Below are positions 36,662 through 44,910 of a stretch of 64,000 bases of DNA, one piece after another. The number at the start of each line of letters is the position of its first letter. Position 1 is the stretch's first letter. Under the pieces are notes generated by a model. It was not told the DNA's origin, searched no databases, and was given only the letters and a program-made list of their open reading frames with translations. The position numbers were made by a program, and so were the translations under genes. Source of the stretch: Bacteroidota bacterium (GTDB lineage: Bacteria; Bacteroidota; Bacteroidia; Flavobacteriales; Flavobacteriaceae); the NCBI GenBank assembly GCA_024279425.1, contig JAJRRO010000081.1:18913-82912 (forward strand). The letters run 5' to 3'.

Positions 36662-37948
36662 TTAAGTAATAATAAGCGGTTCTCCTTCGATAAACTGTTT
36701 GTAGTTCGGCGAAAGTCTCACTCCCCAACCTGGGGCGTCGGGTATAAACCACTTGCCATCATCAAATAAGTAACTATTGGCCATTAATACATGTTCCATA
36801 TATCTCGAATCCTCTACAAATGGTATATTGGATTGTATCTTAGAAGCATGTAAACTCATCAAAAGCCCCATTTGACTTTGCCATACATGAGGTATTAATT
36901 TTACATGGGCATATTTTTCCGCAGCCTTTGCCGTACGTACTATATTTGAAAAACCACATGTTGGCATATCTGGCTGAACATAGTTATACACTCCCGTTTC
37001 AAAATACGAATTAAAAGTATCCATATTTTGAATGTTCTCACCTTCACCAATAGGAACAAAAGTGTTCTCTTCAAGAAGGATATCCCGCAATTTTAAATAG
37101 TGTACGGCATTATCCGGAAAGAGTTCTTCCATGAAGTACATAGTATAGGGGGCACATTCTTTCATTAATTTTACTGCCCAATCAAATTTATTACGATAGC
37201 CATTATTTGCGTCGGCCATAATATTAAAGTTACTCCCTACGGCCTCTCTTAGGGCAATAAATGCCTCAATATCACGCTCCACACCAGCCTCTCCGGGAAG
37301 CCACTTGTCAGGCCTTCCTAATTTTATTTTAATAGCTCGATAGCCATCGTGTTTAATTTGTTTACCAATAGTCCCTATGATACTTGCATCCGTATTGTTG
37401 GCTATATCCTCAAAATACAAAGTGCCATCATACGGATCTATTCCATGGCGAACGCTAGTACCCATTAGTTGCCAAACCGGTAGATTCTTTAGCTTGCCAA
37501 GGGCATCTAATATTGCACTTTCAACCCATTCATAATTAGCGTCATAAAAATACTTCTCTATACTCTTTTCAACCCCAGTAATCTTTTCGGCATCCCACTG
37601 ATACAATGAAAATATGTCTTTCCCAATAAGCGCCCTGATCGTACGAACAACATCATCCTTAATGGGTCGATATCCATGGGTACCGATACCTATGGTGCCA
37701 TCGGAAAGTTCTATTAACACGGTCCTTCGGCTGCCCATAATTCCTTTGGGCTTTTTGTCATAGGCATTCATGCCAATAAACCGATAGAAAGACCCTCCTG
37801 ATGTAAAAACAGTAATTTTATGTATTGTGGGGCCCTTTTCCATTCTTTTTGCGAACACATCATTTGCTTTTGATCCTGAAACTCCTCCAACTGCCAATGC
37901 AGTCGAAGCTAGCCCAACATTCCTTAGAAAACCTCTTCTTGATGACAT
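36662..37948 (-). CDS. Tat-exported enolase-superfamily enzyme (mandelate racemase-like), copy 1
   Basis: A 428-residue protein with a twin-arginine leader (SSRRGFLRNVGLAS, residues 2-15) and a mandelate racemase/muconate-lactonising domain. Catalytic and metal positions in order: KIKLG (Lys-x-Lys) near 196, ADANNGY near 243, MEELFPD near 272, GEGENIQ near 297 and PDMPTCGFSN near 322. Members dehydrate or racemise acid sugars, normally in the cytoplasm; export by Tat would place this one in the periplasm. It shares the region with a second Tat-exported enolase relative. Substrate unknown. Confidence 0.86.
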   Translation of the reverse strand: MSSRRGFLRNVGLASTALAVGGVSGSKANDVFAKRMEKGPTIHKITVFTSGGSFYRFIGMNAYDKKPKGIMGSRRTVLIELSDGTIGIGTHGYRPIKDDVVRTIRALIGKDIFSLYQWDAEKITGVEKSIEKYFYDANYEWVESAILDALGKLKNLPVWQLMGTSVRHGIDPYDGTLYFEDIANNTDASIIGTIGKQIKHDGYRAIKIKLGRPDKWLPGEAGVERDIEAFIALREAVGSNFNIMADANNGYRNKFDWAVKLMKECAPYTMYFMEELFPDNAVHYLKLRDILLEENTFVPIGEGENIQNMDTFNSYFETGVYNYVQPDMPTCGFSNIVRTAKAAEKYAHVKLIPHVWQSQMGLLMSLHASKIQSNIPFVEDSRYMEHVLMANSYLFDDGKWFIPDAPGWGVRLSPNYKQFIEGEPLIIT

Positions 37949-38116
37949 ATTCGATTGTTTTAGATTCTATTTTAAGTATTTGAATTGGATTTCGGCGTAT
38001 TAACCAAGGTGGTACAGTGAGTCAGAGATCCCTAATCTGTTCAGCAGCTACAGGAGTTCCCGTTGGGAGACTAAGTTAACAACTACTTATTTAAATTAAT
38101 GTGTATCAAAATCCTA

Positions 38117-39166
38117 TTATTTGGGTACATAATGATACGATTCTCCCCAAGCAAGTACTAAAAATGGTGTTAACGATCCTTTTAGTCTTGTGTATGTCAG
38201 CCAATTGGATTCCCTGTGATCTATGGTATGTCCCATCTCATTTTCATGGCCTGTAATTACCAATTGAGGCTGAAAGCCTTCGATCATTCTATGAATATCT
38301 GGGGTCCAGCAATTTGGAAAAAGGACATCCACAGGATTTTGAGCTCCTATTGTGTCTATCCAATCCCAATCTCCCATTGGGCCTGATTGATCACCGGTTT
38401 GTGCAAAGGACATTCCCTCTGGAGTAAAGACCAAAGGCACGTTATTTTCAATATCACTACCTTGATGTCCTGGATTATTGATGACCTTTAATTGTTGTTT
38501 ACCCTTTTGTATTTTTAAAGCGTGAATCTTATTTGACACTCTTTCGAGATGGGTTATTTTTTTATGAATGGACTCATCTTTCCAAACCTCTGGTGCAGCA
38601 ACAACCGGTTTCCCTTGGTCAAGAAATGATTGGGCTACCCACAAATCTGCATGGTCACGGTGTCTATGACTTATGAACAATGCATCACATTGGTCAATCA
38701 TCATTGCCATTGATTTGTTATCTATGAGAAAACCATCAGCTTTCGCGGAGTGCGCCCGAACAAGATCAAACCCAAAAGTAACACTGGCAGTACGAACAAT
38801 AAAACCGTGGTTGTACAATTTCCAAATCATGGCTCCCTTTCCAACATCCGTTTGCTGAAGTTCTTTTATTGCCAATGCTATTCTTTTGCGCAAAAAATCC
38901 TGGACAGAAGGTCTAAATGCGGCTAGCCTCTCATGTAGAACACCGTCCAACATAAGCATTGCCATTCTACGCTCCAAAGGTTCTTCATACGATGGCGGAT
39001 ATTTAGAAAGTGCTTCTTCAACAAGGCCTAAGGTGATTTTATCCTGTTGATTCATAAACCCCTCAATATCTCCCCACCAGTTTAATTTTTCACTATTTTC
39101 GTTTTGCGCAAGTATAGCACTATGGGCCATAAGAAATAAAACAACGCATAAGATAAGTTGTTTCAT
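38117..39166 (-). CDS. Exported metallo-beta-lactamase-fold hydrolase
   Basis: The start was placed at the ATG at 39164-39166, which gives a signal peptide (MKQLILCVVLFLMAHSAILAQ, split after residue 20) and 349 residues; a longer frame would add 55 residues without a leader and overlap the upstream gene. The zinc motif is SHRHRDHADLW (HxHxDH) near 179-189, with later GHQGSD and a terminal HENEMGH. The fold covers lactonases, phosphoesterases and more; the substrate is not readable. UlaG-like lactonases of this fold act on sugar acids, which would suit the neighbourhood. Confidence 0.75.
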   Translation of the reverse strand: MKQLILCVVLFLMAHSAILAQNENSEKLNWWGDIEGFMNQQDKITLGLVEEALSKYPPSYEEPLERRMAMLMLDGVLHERLAAFRPSVQDFLRKRIALAIKELQQTDVGKGAMIWKLYNHGFIVRTASVTFGFDLVRAHSAKADGFLIDNKSMAMMIDQCDALFISHRHRDHADLWVAQSFLDQGKPVVAAPEVWKDESIHKKITHLERVSNKIHALKIQKGKQQLKVINNPGHQGSDIENNVPLVFTPEGMSFAQTGDQSGPMGDWDWIDTIGAQNPVDVLFPNCWTPDIHRMIEGFQPQLVITGHENEMGHTIDHRESNWLTYTRLKGSLTPFLVLAWGESYHYVPK

Positions 39167-39287
39167 AACAACAAGGTTTATTGGTGGATATGTTCTCCAA
39201 ATTCTAAAAAACTTCTTGTCTTGGCAAAGGCATTTCCTAAATTTTGTATGAATATTTATTCTTTTCAAAACACTATTTTTAAAATTT

Positions 39288-39770
39288 TCAAAGCTTGTAT
39301 GCTTGACGAGAGAGTAATTTCCATTCTGCACCAGTTTGTTTTTGATAAATCTGAATACAGCCCAAACTTAGGGCAATGGGCTTGCCATCATCTAGGGCTT
39401 CCACTACAAAAATATGCCTGACTACCGCTGTATTGCCAGAAAGATAAATGGTCTGGTTTTCAGGAGATATTGACAAATAATCAAAGGTGCCGAGTGTCAC
39501 ATCATCAATAAATTGCTTTTTATTTTCAATTCTGCCACTTGAATGTCCGTATGTAAGTTGATTTGAACACAAATTTTCTAATAGTTCTTTATTTCTATCA
39601 ATCATTGCATCATAAAGTTCAGTCACTATACTTGCCACTTCATCTTCGTTAGGTACTTCAGCAATCTCTATAGTTTTAATTTCTACGGTTGACGATTTTT
39701 CCTTTTTATCTTTGCATCCTGTCATGCATAAAAAGGCCACTAAAAGGGAAATATGTAAATATTGTTTCAT
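39288..39770 (-). CDS. DUF4440/NTF2-like lipoprotein
   Basis: A 160-residue lipoprotein (signal ending MTGC, Cys19). After a charged linker, residues 45-160 form an NTF2-like DUF4440 domain: VTELYDAMIDRNKELLENL, LTYGHSSGRIENKKQFIDDV and GNTAVVRHIF. Such proteins are often binding or SnoaL-like proteins without assigned function. It sits between the mutarotase-like gene (27 bases upstream) and the metallo-hydrolase and is probably cotranscribed with them. Confidence 0.78.
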   Translation of the reverse strand: MKQYLHISLLVAFLCMTGCKDKKEKSSTVEIKTIEIAEVPNEDEVASIVTELYDAMIDRNKELLENLCSNQLTYGHSSGRIENKKQFIDDVTLGTFDYLSISPENQTIYLSGNTAVVRHIFVVEALDDGKPIALSLGCIQIYQKQTGAEWKLLSRQAYKL

Positions 39771-39797
39771 TTTGAAATGATTATTAATTAATGTTTA

Positions 39798-40772
39798 TCA
39801 GAAGGTTATACTATAAAATTCGTATTTAATTTTCCATTTGGCCGTTTCACCTGGGGCCACACTAAGATTTATGTATGGCTCAGGACAAACTGTTTTTTGC
39901 GCCGACCAAAAGACCATACGAGACAAGGGTCTGTCACAGCTAATTTTCACGCCGGCACCTGAAATTCTATTTTCAACCCAAATTTTATATCCATTTTCAT
40001 TTTCATCAAAACCGGTTATATCACTCATATAAACATGACTGTCTTCATTCAAATTTTTTATAAAAACAATTTCGTTCTTTTTTATCTCAGCGAATTCTCC
40101 AATTCCTTTACCATTTCCGACAATTTTAAACGGGAATTTAATCGTGTAACCTGGCCCAATGTTCATACTGTCAACGAAAAAGAAGTTATGATTGTAGAAC
40201 TCTGTATCAATTGTATGATCTCCTTTATTCGTAAATATATGTTCCAAAACCAATTCGGATTTACCCTTAGATAGACTAATGATTTTTTCATATTCATATG
40301 CATAATCTCTATTCTTCAAATCATGAATGAATACTATTTGAGAAGGTGATTCTTGAATTTTCCATTCTCCTGCATTTTGTATTTCATATGTTTTGAATCT
40401 GGAATATTTTGGTTCTTCCGGTTTTAAGAGGGCACCAACACCGATTTTGACAAAGCTGCCTCCTATTTCCGCTTCTTCATATCCTAACGGATTAAATTCT
40501 TCCACAGGGCCCATAACCGATTCGTGTACTTTTGGGTCGTACTTTTTAAACCATTTTCCAAAATACGAGTGTCCATCATGTTCGAGAACCGGAATAATTC
40601 CAGACCAATCAAAACGTGTGGCTCGATAATAGCCTTTTTGTTGGTCGGGCAAATATATGGTTGCGTTAATCAAACCATTTGAAATATTGGCTTGAGGAAC
40701 CTCTTGGCCGATGCCTCGGCTTAAAAAAAATAGATAAAATACAGCGCTTAGCCAGTTCTTTACTTTCTTCAT
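39798..40772 (-). CDS. Exported galactose-mutarotase-fold-like protein
   Basis: A 324-residue protein with a signal peptide (about 1-22). The body is all-beta, with YRATRFDWSGIIPVLEHDGHSYFGKWF near 48-75 (position of the mutarotase substrate loop), FYNHNFFFVD near 193 and VFWSAQKTVCPEPYINLSVAPGETAKWKIKY at the end. This pattern fits the aldose-1-epimerase superfamily seen in Bacteroidota glycan loci, but specific catalytic residues were not identified, so it may be a sugar-binding or lyase relative. It is near the second enolase gene on the same strand. Confidence 0.6.
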   Translation of the reverse strand: MKKVKNWLSAVFYLFFLSRGIGQEVPQANISNGLINATIYLPDQQKGYYRATRFDWSGIIPVLEHDGHSYFGKWFKKYDPKVHESVMGPVEEFNPLGYEEAEIGGSFVKIGVGALLKPEEPKYSRFKTYEIQNAGEWKIQESPSQIVFIHDLKNRDYAYEYEKIISLSKGKSELVLEHIFTNKGDHTIDTEFYNHNFFFVDSMNIGPGYTIKFPFKIVGNGKGIGEFAEIKKNEIVFIKNLNEDSHVYMSDITGFDENENGYKIWVENRISGAGVKISCDRPLSRMVFWSAQKTVCPEPYINLSVAPGETAKWKIKYEFYSITF

Positions 40773-40797
40773 CTCAGTGTTTTTAATTCTATATTAA

Positions 40798-40950
40798 TCA
40801 GGTAATGAGCATGACCATGGCGTTTTCACAAACAATCCCGGGGTTCGAAGAGGCAATACCCAAATCTTGAACCTCCTTATCCTGATTAACCGAATGTCTC
40901 ATATAAAGGTCAACGATTCCATTTTCTCCAAATTCTTTGACTGCTGAAAA
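40798..40950 (-). pseudogene. Unassigned 50-codon remnant between the enolase and mutarotase-like genes
   Basis: On the minus strand 50 codons are open (FSAVKEFGENGIVDLYMRHS, then VNQDKEVQDLGIASSNPGIV and CENAMVMLIT) and end in TGA. The composition is protein-like, including FGENGIVDL, which recalls carboxymuconolactone-decarboxylase sequences, but the rest does not fit. There is no good start codon near its beginning. It may be the surviving C-terminus of a deleted gene. Confidence 0.3.
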
Positions 40951-40959
40951 TTAATAGTG

Positions 40960-42333
40960 TTAAGGTCGATTGGGTGTGCCATCCTTTCCTCGTACTTGTG
41001 TCCAATTGTAATTATATTTTACAGGAGGATATTTTTTCGCCAACTTTTCGTCAATGTCAATGCCCAGACCTGGCGCTTCATTAACCGACATATATCCGTT
41101 TGCTACAGTGGGCATTCCCGGAAATACTTCAAGTACCTTGTCTTCTGGGGTTCTTATGACTTTGGCAGCCTCTTGAATACCAAAATTCCAAATGGCATAA
41201 TCGATATGGGCATTGGCTGCGTGCCCTACAGGGGAAGTATCACCTGGGCCATGCCATGCCGTTCTTACGTTGAACCATTCACCCAATCTAGCCACTTTCA
41301 TGGCTGGAGTGATTCCTCCGATTTGTGAAATATGTATCCTGATATAATCATAGAGTCTGTTTTTCATAGGTTCAAGCCATTCATGCGGATTGTTCAATAA
41401 TTCGCCCATGGCGATCGGTACACTCGTATTTTCCCTTAACAGGTCAAACCAGCCCATATTCTCTGGAGAGAAAGGGTCTTCTATAAAAAAGGGTCTGTAT
41501 TCTTCTACTTTTTTTATCATGTCAATGGCATCCATGGGCTGAAGACGTTCGTGCATATCATGAAGTAATTCTAGGTCGTCCCCAAACTTTTCACGTACCT
41601 TTTTGAACATTTCAACCGTACCACGTTTGTAAGCTTGCGGATCTATGGTCGGGTCATTCTGACTTCCAAAACCAGCCTTCTTCCAATCAGGATCGGTTGC
41701 CAAATGTGTAGATCCATAGCCCCCTAACTGAATCCGAATATTCCGGTAACCTTCTTCTTTATACTTTGCAACACTATCGATAACTTCGCTTACGGATCTA
41801 CCTGAGGCATGGGTATAGGTATCCACGGCAAACCTCACTTTGCCACCCAATAAATCATAAACAGGCATTCCAGCCATTTTACCCTTAATATCCCAGAGCG
41901 CTTGATCAAGACCACTTAGCGCATTGTTCAATACCGGTCCGTTTCGCCAATACGAACTTTGATACGCGGTTTGCCACATGTCTTCAATATTGGAAACATT
42001 TTTGCCTTTACAAAAAGGATCTAGATACTCTTCAATTGCCGATACTACGGTATGTGCCCTTTGTGTAAATGTGGCACAACCCAATCCGTACAGGCCATCT
42101 TGATTGGTTTCAACCTTTACAATGACCAGATTTATCCCATAGGGCGCGGTCAAAATGGCGCGAACCTTTGTAATCTTAACTTGTAACCCTTTTTCGTAAG
42201 AGGACGTTGTAGCTGTATGGGTGGCTGCATGGGCATCTGAGCTTCCGAAAAGACCCAATACGCTGGCTGTAGAACCCAATCCTATTGTTTTAAGAACGTT
42301 CCTTCGGTTTAGTTGATTTCCTTCATTTTTCAT
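40960..42333 (-). CDS. Tat-exported enolase-superfamily acid-sugar dehydratase-like enzyme, copy 2
   Basis: A 457-residue protein with a Tat leader (NRRNVLKTIGLGSTASVLG, residues 9-27). The enolase domain resembles the RspA/ManD group of acid-sugar dehydratases: NIRIQLGGYG near 190, LLHDMHERLQP near 255-265 (metal Asp and catalytic His), FIEDPFSPENMGWF near 283, PIAMGELLNNPHEW near 305-318, and a TAWHGPGDTSPVGHAAN loop near 370-386. ManD-type enzymes dehydrate mannonate or gluconate. As with copy 1, a periplasmic location is unusual for this superfamily. Confidence 0.85.
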   Translation of the reverse strand: MKNEGNQLNRRNVLKTIGLGSTASVLGLFGSSDAHAATHTATTSSYEKGLQVKITKVRAILTAPYGINLVIVKVETNQDGLYGLGCATFTQRAHTVVSAIEEYLDPFCKGKNVSNIEDMWQTAYQSSYWRNGPVLNNALSGLDQALWDIKGKMAGMPVYDLLGGKVRFAVDTYTHASGRSVSEVIDSVAKYKEEGYRNIRIQLGGYGSTHLATDPDWKKAGFGSQNDPTIDPQAYKRGTVEMFKKVREKFGDDLELLHDMHERLQPMDAIDMIKKVEEYRPFFIEDPFSPENMGWFDLLRENTSVPIAMGELLNNPHEWLEPMKNRLYDYIRIHISQIGGITPAMKVARLGEWFNVRTAWHGPGDTSPVGHAANAHIDYAIWNFGIQEAAKVIRTPEDKVLEVFPGMPTVANGYMSVNEAPGLGIDIDEKLAKKYPPVKYNYNWTQVRGKDGTPNRP

Positions 42334-42383
42334 AATAGATATTTAAGTTAGAGCCTTCTATAAAAAGCATATTTCTATTTAAA

Positions 42384-42625
42384 TCAGTTTATTTTTGAGC
42401 GAATTCTCCCAAAGACTCGGGTTCTTCTTTCCAATAAAAAATTTCCTATGACCAGATAATCTATCTCGGTCTTTTTAAATGTCGAATAGGCATCCTCTAG
42501 GCTACAAACCAAGCGTTCCCCTCTTATGTTGAAAGAAGTGTTTACTAATATTCCATAACCCGTCAATTTTTAAACTCCGTAATTAATTGCCAAAAAGGTG
42601 GATTGGATTCTTTTTGCTCAAATCC
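42384..42625 (-). pseudogene. Remnant: C-terminus of a NodU/CmcH-type carbamoyltransferase
   Basis: The last 60 codons read TGYGILVNTSFNIRGERLVC then SLEDAYSTFKKTEIDYLVIG and NFLLERR, the conserved C-terminal block of carbamoyltransferases that modify antibiotics, Nod factors and capsule sugars. Restoring one A in the A-run near 42567 joins it to a further 19 codons in the previous frame (NPPFWQLITEFK), also fitting the family. A stop codon precedes that. The enzyme is normally about 550-600 residues, so over 85 percent is gone. Upstream, at roughly 42643-42705, a further open stretch (TEYINQDMGKTTSEISKHFD) is of unknown origin. Confidence 0.7.
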
Positions 42626-42751
42626 TCACCTAAATGGGCTTACTCGTCAAAATGCTTACTGATTTCAGAAGTAGTCTTACCCATATCCTGATTTATGTAC
42701 TCAGTAAAAAAAAACAAAAGTTCCTTGAGACCTCAACCCGGTTTCAAAAAT

Positions 42752-42943
42752 TCAGTCACTAAGAAGTCTTCTTGCCTTTTTTTTGGTGTAGTAGAACCCA
42801 AATGCACTTATTATCAGTATTGGAATTATCGACCAAGCCCATTCGTCAATTATCGAACCGTGCAAATGACTGGTAACACTAGGGTGGGCATTCATGATTT
42901 TGGTGCCAATTGCCAAAAATAGAATTGAGAATACTTTTTTCAT
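42752..42943 (-). CDS. Small membrane protein (63 aa), unknown
   Basis: A 63-residue open frame with a signal-peptide-like start (MKKVFSILFLAIGTKIMNA), a short outside segment rich in His (HPSVTSHLHG), a membrane helix (WAWSIIPILIISAFGFYY) and a basic tail (TKKKARR). It starts three bases after the LarC-like frame ends, within an apparent string aldo/keto reductase, LarC-like fragment, this gene. No family was recognised. The good topology and the spacing favour a real gene, but the surroundings contain remnants. Confidence 0.5.
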   Translation of the reverse strand: MKKVFSILFLAIGTKIMNAHPSVTSHLHGSIIDEWAWSIIPILIISAFGFYYTKKKARRLLSD

Positions 42944-42946
42944 TGT

Positions 42947-43120
42947 TTAAAAATTTAAAAAATTATTACTTATTTTACTATATACCTGATATGGAGGTTG
43001 ATTGTTCTCTTTAGCCAATTTCTTGACATCTTTATATTCGGGTTTCACTTTTAAATTATCGGTAGGAGTTAGTGTCTCTTTGACATGAATCTCTCCTAAA
43101 GGCATATTCTTTACTTTCAT
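42947..43120 (-). CDS. LarC C-terminal-like short frame (57 aa)
   Basis: The frame reads MKVKNMPLGEIHVKETLTPT, then DNLKVKPEYKDVKKLAKENN and QPPYQVYSKIS. It matches the extreme C-terminus of LarC, the nickel-inserting protein of lactate racemase maturation (GEVRVK, KPEYEDCRRLA, VPLKEVY in relatives). LarC is about 400 residues, so only the last eighth is present. The ATG overlaps the stop of the aldo/keto reductase (TAATG), which looks like translational coupling, yet a fortuitous start in a gene remnant is equally possible. No LarA, LarB or LarE gene is in the window. Confidence 0.5.
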   Translation of the reverse strand: MKVKNMPLGEIHVKETLTPTDNLKVKPEYKDVKKLAKENNQPPYQVYSKISNNFLNF

Positions 43121-44142
43121 TAAGCAAATATCCTTTTGTAATTTTCAACAATAAGGCCTGCGTAAGGTCTAGCATAGTTGACCAACCTATCCATATCTTC
43201 AACTGAAAGTTTCTTGAATTCCTTTAACACCTTTACATTCGCTTCAAGCTCATGGGTAAATCTGCAACCGCTACATAAAGTTGATACCGGCAACGAGTAC
43301 ACATATTCATGTAAATTTGCATGTGAGAGCTTGGTTTTTGCTACAACATCAGGAATGTCCTTTGTTCGTATGTCCTGAGGTGTAGTATCGATTCTTCCTC
43401 CCATCATACTTCCTCCAGCCATGGTTTTCATTGCTATAACACCATACCCTTTTTTGTTCAAAACAGGCAATAGTTCATGTTGAAAAGATTCGAAAGAAGG
43501 GTCACAAACGTTCAACGGCATTTGGCATGTATCAAATTCAATACCCAATTCGTCAAGTTTACTAAGGAAATATAGGTGTGTTTTTGGGTTTTGATGACCC
43601 GTGAACCCTAAATAACGCGTTTTCCCTTTTTCTTTTGCCTCTAGGAAAACATCAAGAACGCCATCACGAAGGCGATTATCTACGTCTTTTGGTGTGGTAA
43701 AGGTGTGTATTTGCCAAAGATCCAAATAATCTGTCTTTAAGGCTTTTAACGATTCATCCAATTGTTGTTGTACACCTTTACCCGTTTTAGCAGGAGCCTT
43801 TGACATTAGAAAAATTTCATCTCGATATTTAGGCGTAAGAAATTTGCCCATGTACTCTTCTGAACGCCCATTATGATAACGCCTTGCATTATCGAAAAAG
43901 CGCACTCCCAGTTCCATAGAACGTTCCACCATTCTCTCTGCCTCTTTTGGATTTTCAGTAGAGCCCAAATGATAGCCCCCCAAGCAAAATGCGGTTACTT
44001 TTTCTCCATTGCGAATTAGTTGTCTTTGAGGCAGTGTTTCGCCTAATTTATCATACGTTGGCATAGCAGAGGCCCAATCGGCGACTAAACCAAATGCCGC
44101 TGCAGAAGCAGATTTCTTGAGAAAATTTCTACGGTTTTCCAT
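43120..44142 (-). CDS. Tat-exported aldo/keto reductase
   Basis: A 340-residue aldo/keto reductase with a Tat-like leader (ENRRNFLKKSASAAAFG, residues 2-18, ending near WASAMP). Asp and Tyr of the catalytic tetrad lie in FFDNARRYHNG near 84-94, Lys in FLMSKAPAK near 116-124, and His in DLWQIHTF near 147-154. The C-terminal part has a CSGC pair (STLCSGCRF) that is a reduced form of the iron-sulfur region found in some relatives. It starts a possible unit with the LarC-like and 63-aa frames. Export suggests it acts on sugar derivatives in the periplasm, with cofactor loading before Tat transport. Confidence 0.85.
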   Translation of the reverse strand: MENRRNFLKKSASAAAFGLVADWASAMPTYDKLGETLPQRQLIRNGEKVTAFCLGGYHLGSTENPKEAERMVERSMELGVRFFDNARRYHNGRSEEYMGKFLTPKYRDEIFLMSKAPAKTGKGVQQQLDESLKALKTDYLDLWQIHTFTTPKDVDNRLRDGVLDVFLEAKEKGKTRYLGFTGHQNPKTHLYFLSKLDELGIEFDTCQMPLNVCDPSFESFQHELLPVLNKKGYGVIAMKTMAGGSMMGGRIDTTPQDIRTKDIPDVVAKTKLSHANLHEYVYSLPVSTLCSGCRFTHELEANVKVLKEFKKLSVEDMDRLVNYARPYAGLIVENYKRIFA

Positions 44143-44480
44143 ATCTATGTTTCAATTTTAAATCATGTTATACTTCTGTCGAAAAGAAGTATTGAATTTG
44201 TTTTAAATCAAATAGGTATTACAAAATATCCAAGTAAATTAATAAATAAGGCGTTAATTATTGACTAATAACCTATTAATATAAGTATCCTTTCTGTTGT
44301 TTGGTCTTTTTTAACATTTTCAAGTGTTTGCTTTTGAATAATTTTTAGGCATTATAATTCCATTATCGTTAACCCCAGTCAAAGGGAACCGAAACACATC
44401 CATTGCAGTTCGGAACATTTATAAAACTATGACATCATAGAGGAGACTTGGCAAGGAGGAGATTTAGCAATTTTAATTGC
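44143..44480. other. Non-coding AT-rich region
   Basis: About 340 bases upstream of the aldo/keto reductase and before the 10-bp tandem repeat. No reading frame with protein character and no RNA gene was seen. It probably holds the reductase promoter, though no clean TAnnTTTG box was recognised. Confidence 0.4.
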
Positions 44481-44530
44481 CAATTGTGTTCAATTGTGTT
44501 CAATTGTGTTCAATTGTGTTCAATTGTGTT
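44481..44530. repeat. Five perfect tandem copies of a 10-bp unit
   Basis: The unit CAATTGTGTT occurs five times head to tail without any change, in a region with no gene. The unchanged copies suggest recent expansion by slippage. It lies 380 bases beyond a tRNA-Val gene. There are no spacers, so it is not a CRISPR array. Confidence 0.95.
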
Positions 44531-44632
44531 AAAAAATATCAAAGTATTGGTTAAACTTTTAAAAGTGTGAAGTTTTTTAAATCGAAAAAGCCTTCGATTT
44601 CTCAAAGGCCCTATGTTTACCAGATGAGCCCT

Positions 44633-44836
44633 ACTGGATTGAATATCCATTAAGTAAACCACTTTTGCAAACCTGCCTGCCAATGGCATGGTAGAAAATC
44701 ACAAAACACCTCTGTGCCTTGCTTTTTTTATTCCCTCAACTTCAAAACTGGATTACATATCCATTGGACAGCCATACTTGCAAATAGAAAATCACAAAGC
44801 ACCTCTGTGCTCTGCTATTTTTATTCCCTCAACTTC
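44633..44836. repeat. Two diverged repeat units, each opening with a tRNA-Val-like stub
   Basis: A 52-base core at 44692-44743 recurs at 44785-44836 with four differences. Each unit begins with ACTGGATT followed by a shared ATATCCATT (44633 and 44747). ACTGGATT is also in the tRNA-Val T-arm at 44919-44926, and GCCCTACTGGATT at 44628-44640 equals 13 bases of the tRNA 3' end. Suggests repeated duplication at the tRNA 3' end. Confidence 0.7.
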
Positions 44837-44868
44837 GCCAAAAGTAAACTTTGGTTCATTTTCGGGAA

Positions 44869-44900
44869 TAAAAAAATCCGCATTATCTAATGCGGATTTT
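44869..44900 (-). terminator. Intrinsic terminator after tRNA-Val
   Basis: A 13-pair stem (AAAATCCGCATTA with TAATGCGGATTTT) and a run of T on the minus strand. It lies 11 bases past the tRNA 3' end. Confidence 0.85.
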
Positions 44901-44910
44901 CTGCTTGATG

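Noticed and set aside
37949..38116. Possible gene remnant between the first enolase and the metallo-hydrolase.
   Set aside because: A short open stretch (PTGTPVAAEQIRDL) is present on the minus strand, but it is too short to assign.
39167..39331. A 55-codon N-terminal extension of the metallo-beta-lactamase-fold gene.
   Set aside because: It hides a clear signal peptide at the downstream ATG and overlaps the DUF4440 gene, so the shorter start was chosen.
44481..44530. Possible CRISPR array.
   Set aside because: The units are only 10 bp, perfect and directly adjacent, without spacers, and no cas gene is near.
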